Source: Hygrophila difformis
Lineage: Eukaryota; Streptophyta; Magnoliopsida; Lamiales; Acanthaceae
Reading direction: 5' to 3'
Length of the DNA: 64,000 bases
Assembly (NCBI GenBank): GCA_030278955.1
Contig: JAOANR010000010.1
Span: 20,862,444 to 20,926,443, forward strand
Shown here: positions 24,801 to 34,392 of the stretch, piece after piece
How the letters are laid out: every line of letters begins with the position of its first letter
Numbering within the stretch: the stretch's first letter is position 1
Translations under genes and position numbers: made by a program
Notes under the pieces: generated by a model
Database searches by the model: none
What the model saw: only the letters and a program-made list of their open reading frames with translations
Told to the model about the DNA's origin: nothing

Positions 24801-25839
24801 TTGGAGCCAAGTTGATTAGATTTTTCTATAATAGGGATGGCAAATGGGTCCGGGTTAGAACCAAGAACCGAGAACCGAGCAAGACCCAAGCTCAGGTCTT
24901 CGTTCTTATAAAAATGGATCCAGAACCGATCCATTTCCATCCTACCATCCCTAAGGATGACAATAGGTCCCGATCAGATGTGGAACCGAAACGAACTCGA
25001 GGGTTTAGGGTTTTGGATCAAACACTAAACCCTCAACCTGAGCCTCGGATTGAGTCTTGGCAGACCCGACCCATTGTCATCCATATCCTATAATCTGTAC
25101 TACTTGTACCGAAATGGAATTCGGATTTTGAGAAAAATAAATATAGGTATTAATTGGGTTTGGGTGTAGGATCTAAATTCAGCATTGAGAGCATCGCGGG
25201 CGACATGGAAGATCGTGGTCGGCCATCATCCCATTAGAAGTGTAGGTCACCATGGCGACACTCAAGAACTCATACATCAACTTCTTCCAATTCTCCAGGT
25301 CCTCATTCTTTTAAATTAGCTTAAATGAAATTAATTTCCACTTATACAATTCAATCACGAAATCCCATCAATTTTGTAATTTGAACTAACATGCTGCCTA
25401 CGTACTACGTTCAATTAAATGACACTACCACATTGTACTCAGGCCAACAATATCGACCTGTACATAAATGGTCATGACCACTGCCTCCAGCACATGAGCG
25501 ACCTGACAAGGTATACATTATTTAATAATACCTCCATTTATTACTTTGGCTGCGACATGGAATAAGATCGGTTTTGTATTATATGGTTCTGAATTGGGTG
25601 GCAGTCCTATCCAATATCTGACCAGTGGAGGAGGTTCAAAGGCATGGAGAGGAGATTTCGACACAGACACAGACACAGATGTGGCTGAACTAAAATTCTA
25701 CGACGATGGACAAGGTTTCGTGTCTCTTCACGTGTCGCGATCTGATCATGTGGAGATCGTGTTTTACAATGTTTCTGGCAGTGTAGTTCATAAATGGACA
25801 GTCTCAAAGCACCCCCTGCAGCTTCACCCCATTCGCTAA
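11151..25839 (+). CDS. Purple acid phosphatase, low-molecular-weight type (tandem copy 2, retrotransposon in intron 3)
   Basis: Same enzyme family as the gene at 2930. Exons are 11151-11493, 11595-11702, 11815-11942, 25170-25298, 25443-25510 and 25605-25839, all GT/AG, summing to 336 aa plus stop. Exons 2, 3 and 4 have exactly the lengths of copy 1 (108, 128, 129 nt). A signal peptide covers about residues 1-21. Metal-binding motifs are intact: GDWG (D47), GDNFYDDG (D80, Y83), GNHDY (N118), VVGHH (H212/H213), GHDHC (H247, H249). I chose the ATG that directly precedes the signal peptide; an in-frame ATG at 11070 would add a lysine-rich stretch next to the transposon and seems unlikely. Exon 6 has a short coding GACACA repeat (Asp-Thr). 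The reading frame is intact across a 13.2-kb intron 3, so the gene looks potentially functional if the intron is spliced. Confidence 0.9.
12029..12680. repeat. Cluster of SINE-like units
   Basis: Three related units (about 12040-12185, 12195-12360, 12497-12655) share a box-B-like 'gttcgattcc' or 'gcttcgattcc' early and a tail of the type 'cctttgtaatttatatggcat', then an A/T-rich end. A fourth, different tRNA-like unit lies at about 12393-12485 with A-box-like 'tggcttgagt' and B-box-like 'gggttcgagtc'. Several junctions carry the phrase 'acatcaaata'. Related copies are at 26815-27000, 55297-55447 and (minus) 61360-61495. Confidence 0.55.
12811..12894. repeat. (AAT)28 microsatellite
   Basis: About 84 bp of uninterrupted AAT/ATA repeat in intron 3 of PAP gene 2. 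Confidence 0.95.
12950..13435 (-). pseudogene. LINE-type RNase H-like (RVT_3) fragment
   Basis: On the minus strand the frame near 13118-13030 reads a phrase typical of the end of plant LINE RNase H-like domains ([16 protein letters not shown]). The frame starting at 13435 has a preceding part with [15 protein letters not shown], matching the helix that normally follows the catalytic Glu. Frameshifted and lacking upstream reverse transcriptase, so it is a decayed fragment. The family call rests on short motifs. Confidence 0.55.
13516..14059. mobile_element. Non-autonomous hAT-type element in intron 3
   Basis: 544-bp element with inverted ends CATAGTTACATGGAACG and (reverse strand) CATAGATGTAGGGAACG. 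It is flanked by a perfect 8-bp target duplication GTCATATA (13508-13515 and 14060-14067). Subterminal 'ggaacg' or 'cgttcc' phrases are repeated. No coding capacity. Confidence 0.8.
14254..14841 (+). repeat. 5' LTR of the Tat-lineage element
   Basis: Begins TGTTAACCC and ends ACTGTTAACA, and matches 22870-23460 over its whole length. It contains a TATA-like CTATATAAG at about 14631 and a polyadenylation-like AATAAAAG near 14801. Confidence 0.93.
14844..14862 (+). promoter_or_regulatory. Putative primer-binding site
   Basis: TTGGCACGCCCAGTGGGAC starts two bases after the 5' LTR, where a tRNA primer site is expected. I cannot assign the tRNA by eye. Confidence 0.5.
15036..17782 (+). pseudogene. 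Tat-lineage gag, broken
   Basis: Gag polyprotein region. An N-terminal part rich in Ala, Pro and Met (15036-15602) passes by a frameshift near 15554-15602 into the frame carrying the conserved gag core (about 15740-16300, ending in a coiled region near the [13 protein letters not shown] phrase). An in-frame TGA at 16025-16027 sits inside the core and another at 17165-17167 in the linker. Near the end a Pro/Arg/Ser-rich stretch is encoded by a 30-bp minisatellite. A second frameshift between about 17620 and 17720 is needed to reach the next frame. Decayed; no intact Gag. Confidence 0.8.
17483..17602 (+). repeat. 30-bp coding minisatellite, four copies
   Basis: Four tandem 30-bp units beginning AGGAGGCC and ending TCCCTCC (17483, 17513, 17543, 17573) plus a partial fifth. 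In frame they encode the decapeptide type [10 protein letters not shown]. Confidence 0.9.
17791..19053 (+). pseudogene. Tat-lineage protease region
   Basis: A 420-codon open stretch; its upstream continuation is in the same frame back to about 17700. Acidic linker first, then an aspartic protease fold around 18490-18800 with active-site [10 protein letters not shown] (D-N-G in place of the usual D-S/T-G, as is common in this clade) and a late LLGRDW phrase. It ends at a TGA (19051-19053), overlapping the RT frame (ATG at 19050). This join may be a real ORF boundary or a frameshift mutation. Confidence 0.8.
19050..20740 (+). pseudogene. Tat-lineage reverse transcriptase and first RNase H
   Basis: RT fingers and palm start near 19360, with the VCIDFRNLN phrase at about 19573. 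An in-frame TAA at 19776-19778 sits just before the [16 protein letters not shown] block, apparently a sense codon turned to stop. The catalytic YIDD is at 19878-19889. The first, gypsy-type RNase H (about 20310-20660) has YVSASEES where active enzymes have Asp, consistent with the degenerate first RNase H known in Tat elements. Confidence 0.85.
20741..21380 (+). pseudogene. Second (archaeal-type) RNase H of the Tat element
   Basis: Separate RNase H fold with LTFDGSC (Asp), NNQAEYEAL (Glu) and FGDSEVIL (Asp), the diagnostic extra domain of Tat-lineage elements. An in-frame TAG at 20958-20960 follows FGDSEVIL, most simply a CAG-to-TAG change. The last acidic position appears as QEANEA, with Asn where Asp is common. 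The frame is then lost at 21363-21364 by what looks like a one-base deletion. Confidence 0.8.
21350..21940 (+). pseudogene. Tat-lineage integrase, truncated and catalytically altered
   Basis: Integrase with an H-H-C-C zinc region (about 21390-21530, ending CEACQKHG), first Asp in GMDIIG, second Asp in TADQGTVF, and the third catalytic position reading NGQAKATN, where Glu is expected in place of Lys. A stop at 21938-21940 removes most of the C-terminal domain. The region therefore cannot give a standard DDE integrase. Confidence 0.8.
21941..22869 (+). other. Non-coding 3' region with GGCGGCC-rich repeat
   Basis: Between integrase and the 3' LTR. About 22120-22690 is a GC-rich, degenerate array of GGCGGC(C/T)TC units that leaves long open frames on both strands by composition alone. 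Long non-coding 3' regions are known in Tat elements. The purine tract ending GAGGGGGGCATC (22858-22869) abuts the 3' LTR. Confidence 0.7.
22870..23460 (+). repeat. 3' LTR of the Tat-lineage element
   Basis: Begins TGTTAACCC directly after the purine tract and ends ACTGTTAACA before the target duplication AGTAT. Confidence 0.93.
23631..24293. mobile_element. Stowaway MITE split by a second MITE
   Basis: Ends TACTTCCTCCGTTTTTT and AAAACGGAGGGAGTA. Removing the insert at 23824-24221 and one 3-bp duplication leaves 262 bp, exactly the family length. Confidence 0.8.
23824..24221. mobile_element. 398-bp MITE nested in a Stowaway
   Basis: Inverted ends GGGTCTGTTCTGCACG and CGTGCAGAACAGACCC (perfect), flanked by TAT on both sides (23821-23823, 24222-24224). 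The interior is rich in 'agcttttgggagctttt' and its complement. The 3-bp target and ends are compatible with PIF/Harbinger-type elements, but the superfamily is not certain. A decayed relative is at 56450-56751. Confidence 0.8.
24834..25087. mobile_element. hAT-like MITE in intron 3
   Basis: Subterminal inverted similarity (GGATGGCAAATGGGTC against GGATGACAATGGGTCGG on the other strand) and flanking CTATAATA (24826-24833) and CTATAATC (25088-25095), an 8-bp duplication with one mismatch. Ends 82 bp before exon 4 of PAP gene 2. Confidence 0.55.
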
Positions 25840-27405
25840 ATATATGTCAGAGACTATTGTAGGTTGTCTTAATTAGGCACGACCACTATATAAGTATGTG
25901 TGTATGGTAGTACCCATTGACCATTGTCATGTATAAATTCAATATTATGGACTGATGTGATGCAATTGCCTTCATCTACTTAATTGGTATATACTTCATA
26001 TAGTATTTGATGGTTATGCACTTGTACTGTGCCACTTGTGCATTTGAGTTTTTATCGTTTTATTTTTTTAGTTTTTATTTTTCATTTTTTAATGATTATT
26101 TATTTATTTATTTTTTTTTATAAATTATAGCAATAGTAGTATAATTAGTTAAAGGTGCGTTTTCTTATTACTATTAATTAGTCACTTGTTCCTAGCTTCT
26201 GCTCTTAAAAAAAAATAGTCACTTGTTATTAGTTCAATCAAATAATAGGATTGAACCAAGCATAAAAATAATAGGATTGAAGATCCTGCTTGTATTGATG
26301 TACTCCTCTCTTAGCTTTAGCTTGTTTACTTTAAAGGATGAGATTTGATAAATTAATAATACAAATAAAGGATTAATTAATCCACATACTTAGATCGAAC
26401 TATTTATCCATTATTTTAAGATAATTATTAAGGCTTCAATATTAATTTAGGGCCCTAATAAAAAATTAAAGTAAATATGTTATTAGTCGTGAAAAACTAA
26501 TATATCAAGAATAATCATTTAAAGTGAACAAGGGTTTCATGTTTTACGTCCTATGTATTTTTGTAATGGTTGTTAGCATTTCATCATATGATATCATTCA
26601 TTCAATATAGGGCCACATATATAATGGAAATATTTTGGAAACAGCTGATCGATGAGCATATTGTGAGATAGTAATATTCTAGAGGATATGTTGGCTCCTA
26701 AACAGTCCAATATCATATCCTCCCTAGTTATATAATGAATCATTTATGTTCTAAATAAGAAAAAAAAACATATTGATCAAAATCAACGTATGTCACACTA
26801 CACACAAAAAAGTTAATGGGTTTGGGAATGCGGACAGTAGACTTGACCCAGCGATCATGTTCTCGAACTTCCAACCTTATGGATATTCGATTTTCACCTG
26901 ACCCCCTATTCATCTCCTTTATCCCCTTTGTAATTTGTGTAGCTTTTGATCCCACATACATTTGTCGACACATAAGTGTCAATGTTTTAAAAAAAAATAA
27001 TACTAATTGGTTTTTCGACGGAAAATACTGTAGCAAACTATTAAATTTTAATATATATTATTTTGGCTATTTGCCTATTGTGATGGACTGCATAGTTGAG
27101 TTCATTAAAAAAGCTTTCGTCGCACAAACTAAATTTCTTGTAGTTACTAAAGAAAGGTTATCATCAAGACCATTGTGTAGCAACATCACACCCATCCGAG
27201 TTTTTTTAGTGTGTTATGAGAAAAAAACTCTTGTTGGGTACGGTATCAAACCAAATCCCACTTGGGTAATGGAAGATAAATTAAACTTGCATATGTGTAT
27301 GTCCACCTAACTCCTATCCGTAATGAGACTTTTTTGGGAGATGTCAATAAACAAAATGTCAGAGTTGGTCCGCTCAATTTAATAGGTTAGGTGGACATTG
27401 AATTT
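25840..27405. other. Intergenic 3' of PAP gene 2
   Basis: AT-rich, no host gene recognised. The 3' UTR of PAP gene 2 must start here. A SINE-like copy lies at 26815-27000. Confidence 0.45.
26815..27000 (+). repeat. SINE-like copy
   Basis: Starts near 'tttgggaatgcggacagtag'; ends in 'atttgtcgacacataagtgt', 'caatgtttt' and an A run. It shares the 'cccctttgtaatttgtgtag' core with the units in PAP gene 2 intron 3 and the tail with 55297-55447. Confidence 0.55.
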
Positions 27406-27845
27406 TGTTAGAGTTTTGTCTCTCAATCTATTCTAAGTTAGCTGCTGCTCACGTGCATGTACTGTGCATATTTCCGCTGCGAATTGTGGGCGACTCTTGG
27501 CTATAAATACCATGGTTTTTCCTTTGGAGAAAGCACCCCAGCAAGGCAAAAACAAAACAGAAGCCTGCAAACTTTTCTTGTGCAGCAAACTCTTGAGAGA
27601 GAGAGAGTTTAGTTTTTTAAGCTTTTGTAAGTCTCGCTTGTCGAGTAGGTTTTTGTGTGTCAGGAAATTATGTCCAAAACCCTTTTGTAATATTTCTCCC
27701 TCATAGTGAAATAATTATTCGGTGGCCCGGAACATGTAGGCAAGTTTGTGCCGAACCTCGTCAAATCTTTATGTTCTCTTTATTGTTTAATTAATAGCTC
27801 TATTATTCGGGTATAATTTTGGTGGAAACTAACCCGATTTTCACA
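27406..27845 (+). repeat. Putative solo LTR (copia-like)
   Basis: A TG...CA stretch with a promoter-like CTATAAATACC near 27502, a GAGAGAGAGAG run at 27596, and a typical LTR-end composition ('gtaggcaagtttgtgccgaacc'). No second copy, primer site or clear target duplication was found, so the boundaries are tentative. Confidence 0.4.
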
Positions 27846-28717
27846 ATACAAAAAGAGCTTAGCCCAAAATGGATAATATGATACTATTAATACCGGAGTT
27901 AGGATGACGGTTTCAGTCTCAAGAAATCTTTCTTAAATCATTAAAATTTATATCACAAAGAAAACGCATTTAAATTCTTTCTTGTAACATACACTATATT
28001 GAATTTTGTAACGAAATTTATAACGCATTTAAATTTTATACAAGAAAACTTTCGTCGCAAAACTTATGGGACCAATGATGTTTTTTTTTTCAAAAATTAA
28101 TTAAATCACAATAGCAGATCCAATTTCCAAAGTCTATCTAATAAAATAAACACGAGGATAGGTAATTGAAGAAAGTGTAGAAAGTGAGCCGAAAAGTAAA
28201 GCAAAAGAGGAGATTTATCAAGGAATATGTCCAAAACAGATTATCAAAGTGTATGATACAGTTTAACATGAGAAATGGAGAGCATGCACAATATAATCTG
28301 CATATGCAGATTGTGTTGCTTGACTAAATTTTTGTGATGATCCAATATGATGGCGATACAGAGATGGGGTTTGTGATGTTTATGATGGTGATGTCTGAAC
28401 ATGAGGTTGTGATAACATTTTCAACTCATCATAGAATCTCACTTTCGCATAACATAATTTTATTCTCGTAACAGTCTACATGTGCATAATATTGTCATTC
28501 TACATCTAACTAGATTGGTTTACATGTAGAAATAATTTGTAGAGGAAGTGTATTTCAAGGACCAACTTACCTTAGGAAGAAACATATAATTCAAGCTTTA
28601 ATCAATTGGAAAACACAGTCGAAGATCATTCAACAACATTGCAATATAGTAAAGATTTTTAAGCTATATAACTCAGTACATACAAGTAAAAACTAAATGA
28701 TTTAACCCTCCAAAATA
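27846..28717. other. Unassigned AT-rich sequence
   Basis: No gene or clear repeat recognised. It ends abruptly where the truncated copia LTR begins. Confidence 0.4.
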
Positions 28718-28921
28718 ACCATTCAAACACACAAACGCAAGCGTTTCAACTAGCCGTACCTACTTCAACCACCTATTTCTCACTCACCCGACAACGGTTT
28801 TGAGAAAATAGATACACTACGACAATCTACACGAAATATAGAGTTCGTATACGCTATTTAATTAACCAAATTAAATATCGTCATTACGCAAAAAGGAGCT
28901 CAAAATCCCCCTTTTCCAACA
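28718..28921 (-). repeat. Truncated 3' LTR of the minus-strand copia
   Basis: 204 bp matching 39536-39739 with about five differences. The end next to the internal region is intact (minus strand TGTTGGAAAA). At 28717 the match stops, whereas the other LTR continues for several hundred bases, so the outer part is lost or replaced. Confidence 0.8.
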
Positions 28922-29574
28922 ATTCCTCACATGAGTGGAAATAACAGCAGTAGTAAATGCAATGCAAATGCAAATGCCCCGACTCCTTCTTTAAAGAAAG
29001 GTTACTGCACGGGTTTAAGTAGTTTTTGGCTTTGAACTTAAACCATATCAATATTATCGAGTATACAGGCGGAGTAGTGATTTTACTCTTGAACTATCCC
29101 CCACATCGTATACTAGACCAATAATAAAGAATCAGTAACTTTTCAGGCTCTTTGTCCGTTCTCACGTTTGGTTCCATTCCAGGCCATGGAAACCCCCTTT
29201 GGATTCATAAGTCTCTACTGAAGCGGCCACACTTCTACTTATATAGGTGATTCGAACAAGTATCCTGTCATACTTATATGAACGCACAGTTCCAGAATCA
29301 TTAAGAGTCATTAAACTCAACCTCTACCACAGACATGCATCAAACACTTCATCATTGCTTCTGAGGGAAAGGATGAAGATTATTCTTCAAAAGTGCTTTC
29401 ACATTTGAAATCATACATCTTAGTTGTCCCTTTGAACCAAGTTTGTGGGATCTCCACGCACCATGGTTGCGTTACCAATGTAATCATTCTTTAGGTGTGG
29501 GTTTTAACCCCATTCCCTCTCGCAATTTGCAAAATTGATCTCTGTTGACAGCTTTTGTTAATGGATCCGCTAGG

Positions 29575-31024
29575 TTATCTCCAGACTTCACATAAGTTAG
29601 AGAAATCACCCCCACTAGAAATCAATTGCTTAACGGTATGATGTCGACGACGGATATGTCTCGACTTACCATTATACATCTCATTTTGTGCCCTGCCAAT
29701 AGCTGCTTGACTATCACAGTGTATCATTACTTTTGGCACAGGTTTTTTCCAACATGGAATTTCCTCGAGGAAATTTCGAAGCCATTCGGCTTCTTCACCG
29801 GCTTTATCTAAAGCTATAAATTCAGGATCCATGGTGGATCGGGCTATACACGTTTGTTTTTGTGACTTCCGAGACACAACCCCTCCCGCAATCATGAATA
29901 CATAACCACTTGTGGATAATGAATCACTTTTCTCTGATATCCAATCGACATCAGAGTACCCTTCAAGTACAGGAGGATATCTCGTGTAATGTAACCCCAA
30001 CGACTTGGATTGGTAGTATATCTACTCAGTTTGTTAACTGAATATGCAAGATCCGGGCGAGTACAATTAGTCAAGTACATTAGACTACCAATGATTCTTG
30101 CATAATCTTCTTGAGCAACAGGTTCACCTCTGTTCACTCTCAACTTATCACTGGGATCCATAGGCGTCTTTGCCGGACGACTATCATAAGCGTTGAATTT
30201 CCTCAACACTTTCTCAATGTAATGAGACTGAGAAAGAACGATTCCTTCGGAATGCCTTATGATTTTTATCCCTAATATGACATCGGCTATACCCATGTCT
30301 TTCATGTCAAAATTCCTTTTTAACGTGTTCTTGGTCTGATTAATCATATTCAAGTCACTGCCCATGATCAACATGTCATCTACATACAAGCAAACTATAA
30401 CAAATTTGTCTGTTGTTCCCTTGTAGTAAACGCATTTATCACATTCATTATACTTGAACCCATTTGACAACATCACATTATCAAACTTCAAGTGCCACTG
30501 CTTAGGCGCTTGTTTCAGACCATACAGAGATTTAACCAGTTTGCAGACTTTATGCTCTTGTCCTTGAACAACAAAGCCTTCTGGTTGATTCATATAAATC
30601 TCTTCATCTAGATCACCATTTAAGAACGCAGTCTTACATCCATTTGATGTATCTCAAGATTGTAAAGTGCAGCAATCGAGAGAAGCACTCGAATGGAGGT
30701 GATTCTAGATACCGGAGAATAAGTATCAAAATAATTATTTCCTTCCTTCTGTCTAAAGCCCTGAACTACAAGGCGAGCCTTGTATTTATCGATCGATCCA
30801 TCGGCTTTATACTTTCTTTTAAGGACCCAATGGCATCCTAAGGGTTTACAACCTTTCGGTAGATCAGTAAGCACCCAAGTGCGATTCTGCATAATGGAGT
30901 CTAACTCACTGGTTATGGCTTCTTGCCATAATGCAGCATCTGGTCGAGCCAGAGCTTCACTCACAGTTCTTGGCTCGTTATCTAACATAAAAGTGATGAA
31001 ATCTGGACCAAAAGTTTTAGCCAC
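29575..31024 (-). pseudogene. Copia reverse transcriptase and RNase H, broken
   Basis: Minus-strand RT starts near 31020 with the KLDSIMQNRTW-type entry and KARLVVQGF block, then is frameshifted near 30620-30630, just after IHQMDV. The next part carries the SLYGLKQAP block and catalytic YVDDMLIMGS. After SRYTTNPS (about 30000) a deletion of some tens of bases plus a frame change leads into RNase H ([22 protein letters not shown]), which ends at 29575. Not functional. Confidence 0.85.
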
Positions 31025-32306
31025 TTTGGCCCTATGGCTACGACGAAGTTCAACTGGTTCAGGAGAAATACTTCCCTTGTCAGTTTGTTTCGGCTGATCA
31101 GAGCTCGTAGCTTCATCAAACGTTCTTTATTTGAACATTCCACTTTATCCTTGTAAGGATATATGTTTTCAAAAAACACGGCGTTCCTTGATTCAAATAT
31201 CGTTCCTTCACTTATACCAGATATTTCTGACTTATGTACCAGGAAACGATACGCGCTACTGTTAAGGGCATACCCTATAAAGATACAATCAACTGTTTTG
31301 GGGCCGATTGTAACTTGTTTAGGAGGTGGCACCTCAACTTTAGCCAAGCACCCCCACACTTTGAGATATTTGAAGAAGGTTTTCTACCTTTCCATAACTC
31401 GTAAGGCGTTACTTCCTTACGTTTGTGATGTATTTTATTTAAAATATAATTAGCTGTTAAAATAGCTTCCCCCCACAAGTTCTGGGGTAACCCTGAACTG
31501 ATCAACAAGGCATTCATCATATCCTTTAGCATACGGTTCTTACGTTCCGCAACACCATTGGACTGCGGTGAATATGGAGCTGTAGTTTGATGAATTATTC
31601 CGGACTCGGAACACAATTCAACAAACTGAGCAACGTATTCTCCTCCTCGATCACTCCGAATAGCCTTAATACGGCTATTCAATTGAGTTTCAGCCTCAAG
31701 CTTGAAGTTTTTAAAAGCTTCAATAGCTTCATCTTTGCTTCTCAACAGATAAAGATAGCAATAACGAGTGCTATCATCAATAAAAGTAATAAAATACTCC
31801 CTCCGTCCCACTTCAATTGTCCCATTTGACTTTTTGACACTGTTCATTGTTCAACTTTGACTCGATATTATTGTAATCATATATTTGAAAAAAATAGTCA
31901 TGTTCGGTCTTGTTAGATTCGTCTAATCGTATAGTTTTAGAATATATATTTTACATAATTTTTACTTGTATATATTTTGAGATATTAACAATTTTAAAAG
32001 TGCATTGGATTGTGTGCAGAAATGAAATGAGACATTTCAAATGGGACAGAGGGAGTACTTTTTACCACCCCGAGTTTGCAAAGATCTAAAATCACATACA
32101 TCAGTATGAATTAAATCCAGGGGTTTAGTATTTCTTTCAACACTTGGAAATGGAAGTTTTGTCATTTTCGCTTCAACACAAATTTCACATTTGTTTTTAT
32201 CGTTGAATTCCATTTCTTTAAGTAAATTTAAATTTACCCATCTCTTTATAGCATTTTTATTTTCATGTCCAAGTCTACAATGCCATAAATTAAAACACTC
32301 AAGCAA
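30982..32306 (-). pseudogene. Copia integrase, split by a Stowaway MITE
   Basis: Minus strand: zinc region LWHCRLGH with CEICVEAK (about 32290-32140), first catalytic Asp in LIHTDVCDF, then a 263-bp Stowaway (31795-32057) inside the RGGKK-Y segment. After it come IRSDRGGEY (second Asp) and NGVAERKN (catalytic Glu). A frameshift near 31360 separates the C-terminal part (31359-30982), which contains the IFIGYA block. Confidence 0.85.
31795..32057. mobile_element. Stowaway MITE inside copia integrase
   Basis: 263 bp, ends TACTCCCTCCGTCCC and GGGACAGAGGGAGTA, TA target at both sides. It interrupts a conserved integrase segment that would otherwise read on, so it arrived after the copia element. 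Confidence 0.9.
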
Positions 32307-32362
32307 GTAAGAAGAACCTTCAATTTTATTACCAGAAGCTTGCTCAACAACTTGGCGTTTAG

Positions 32363-33709
32363 CTAATACATTAAACTTGAAAAGACCATTGTGAGATAGC
32401 CTCTACCAAGGAATTTTCCAAACTTAGTCATGATAAACTTATCAGACTCAAAAACAAGTTTAAAACCACTACTAACTAGCAGCGAACCAGAAACCAAATT
32501 CTTCCGGATATCAGGGACATGCATCACATCCTTCAGAGTCAAGTTTTTGCCACTAGTCAGCCTCAGTACCACATTCCCAACGCCAACCACATCAGATGAT
32601 GCTTGGTTTCCCATGTGCAACTTTCTGCCTTCAACAGTCCGGTATGAAGTAAAGAACTCCCTGTTGGCAGCCACATGACACGAAGCCCCGGTATCAACAA
32701 ACCAACCTTTAGCATCATCAACATGCAAAGCTTCAGACACCACTGCATAAAGGTTGTCTTCCCAACCGTCAGGTTCAGCCTGTACCACGTTAGCGGCAGG
32801 CTTCTTCTTCTTCGGCTTCGGGCACTGATGTGTAAAGTGCCCAACCTTGCCACAGTTGTAGCAATTCCCAGAGAACTTCTTCCTCTTTTGGCCATCGGCA
32901 ACTGCTTTGCCTTTACCCGCAGCGGGCGGCTGCTTGCGTTTGTCGGCCGTTTCAGTCAAGTTGGCCTTAGCCTCCACAGAATGGCTCCTTAACACGGCCT
33001 TGCGGTTATCCTCCTCGATTCTGATCCGTGTAACAAGGTCTTCAAGGGACATTTCCTTTTGCTTGTGCATCAAGTAGTTCTTGAAGTCTTTCCACGAAGG
33101 AGGCAACTTCTCGATCACAACCGCAGCGTTAAACGCATCGGGCAATTGCATTCCCTCAGCGTGAACGCCATGTATCAGTAATTGAAACTCTTGAACTTGT
33201 TCAACTACTGAACGCCCGTCAACCATCTGAAAACCCAGATATTTGGAAACGGCATGCTTTTTAGTACCAACATCCTCCGTTTTGTACTTCCGTTCCAACT
33301 GGATCCACAATTCCTTTGCACCTTTTACAGAAGAGTACACAGCGTACAAAGGATCCGTGAGAGCACTCAGAATGAAATTCTTACACATGAAATCACCGTG
33401 AATCCATTGTTCTTTGGCGAAGATCTTTTGAGGATCGGTCTCCATCTCAGACAGGGACGGCCGGCTGCTCCTCAAAAATCCGGCCAAACCAAGAGTGGTC
33501 AGATAGAACAACATCTTCTGCTGCCACATCTTGAAATCACGCCCGTCAAACTTTGACGGCTTCTCAGCCACTCCAAATGACCTTGGCAACGCCATAGGGA
33601 CGGAACCCATTGACGGCCCAACGCCCGGCACGAAGGCCGGCTCCGACTGAACATAAGTTGGCAAACTAGTGTTCAGCGGACCACCGCCCGGTTGCAAACC
33701 GGTGTTCAT
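32363..33709 (-). pseudogene. Copia gag (main part) and protease
   Basis: 448-codon minus-strand frame: gag core ([14 protein letters not shown] near residue 55), zinc knuckle [14 protein letters not shown] (C-X2-C-X4-H-X4-C) and protease active site [10 protein letters not shown]. The frame is lost near 32395 before the integrase zinc region. Its N-terminal continuation is at 38423-38827, across the 4.7-kb insert. Confidence 0.85.
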
Positions 33710-34059
33710 GTTATTATTAAGTCCTGCGGGTGTAATGATAATGGCCAGAAATGACCATTATTTTCAATCCATTTCCGTGTCTGAAACGGGCATTTGATCG
33801 CATTCCGGTCTTATATTATATAAGAAAGCAGTTGAATTGGACTGATTTATGCATAACTGTAAAAATATTGAGCTGTTATGAAAAAATGCAAAAGACATGA
33901 GAAAAATGCAAAAGACATGAGAAAATATTGAGCTGGTAAGAATTACATATTTATGTTAGAAAAATCCAAAAAACATGAGAAAAAGAAAAGAAAAGAAAAA
34001 GGAATGAAAAAGATGGGAAAAGAAATGAAAACCCACAAAAAGTTGAATTTTACAGGATA

Positions 34060-34327
34060 CTACGACGCTAGACACAACTACGACGCTAAGCATGTATAGC
34101 GCCGTAGCTTGGTCTAGCGCCGTAGGAGGGAACTGAAGTTGACGTCCAAAGAAGGGTGGACGGCGCTAAGCATGGATAGCGCCGTAACTAGTATAGCCCC
34201 GTAAAAGATGGATAGCGCCGTAGGTTGTTCACTGAGAGACAAAGAGAGTTTTCGAAGTGGAAGACTACGACGCTAAACCTATAGCGCCGTAGAAGGATAG
34301 CGCCGTAAGCCATCCATAGCGTCGCAC
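34060..34327. repeat. Upstream quartet array, copy 1 (three modules)
   Basis: Twelve short motifs in three groups of four, made of F = TACGACGCTA or ACGGCGCTA and R = TAGCGCCGTA(G). The order is FFRR, FRRR, FRRR. It lies about 60-325 bp upstream of the TATA-like box. Confidence 0.85.
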
Positions 34328-34385
34328 TGAGCCTCAGAATTCCAATTTCAAGGCCTGGGGGCCCATGGGCCTAGGGTTTTCCACC

Positions 34386-34392
34386 TATATAA
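34386..34392 (+). promoter_or_regulatory. TATA-like box in giant LTR copy 1
   Basis: TATATAA within CCACCTATATAAGGACC, about 650 bp from the left end. The equivalent in copy 2 is TATAAAT at 43036-43042, 618 bp from its left end. Both follow a conserved 'cccatgggc' stretch. Confidence 0.55.

Larger units (their letters stand above)
11943..25169 (+). other. Giant intron 3 of PAP gene 2
   Basis: 13,227-bp intron with donor AAA|GTAAGT and acceptor GTGTAG. The matching intron of copy 1 is 680 bp. It contains a SINE-like cluster, a long AAT microsatellite, an RNase H-like fragment, two hAT-type MITEs, a complete Tat-lineage gypsy element in sense orientation, and a Stowaway with another MITE inside it. 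Confidence 0.85.

Noticed and set aside
26816..27310. A 164-codon open frame
   Set aside because: It runs through a SINE-like copy and AT-rich DNA, and no domain or codon pattern of a real gene is visible.
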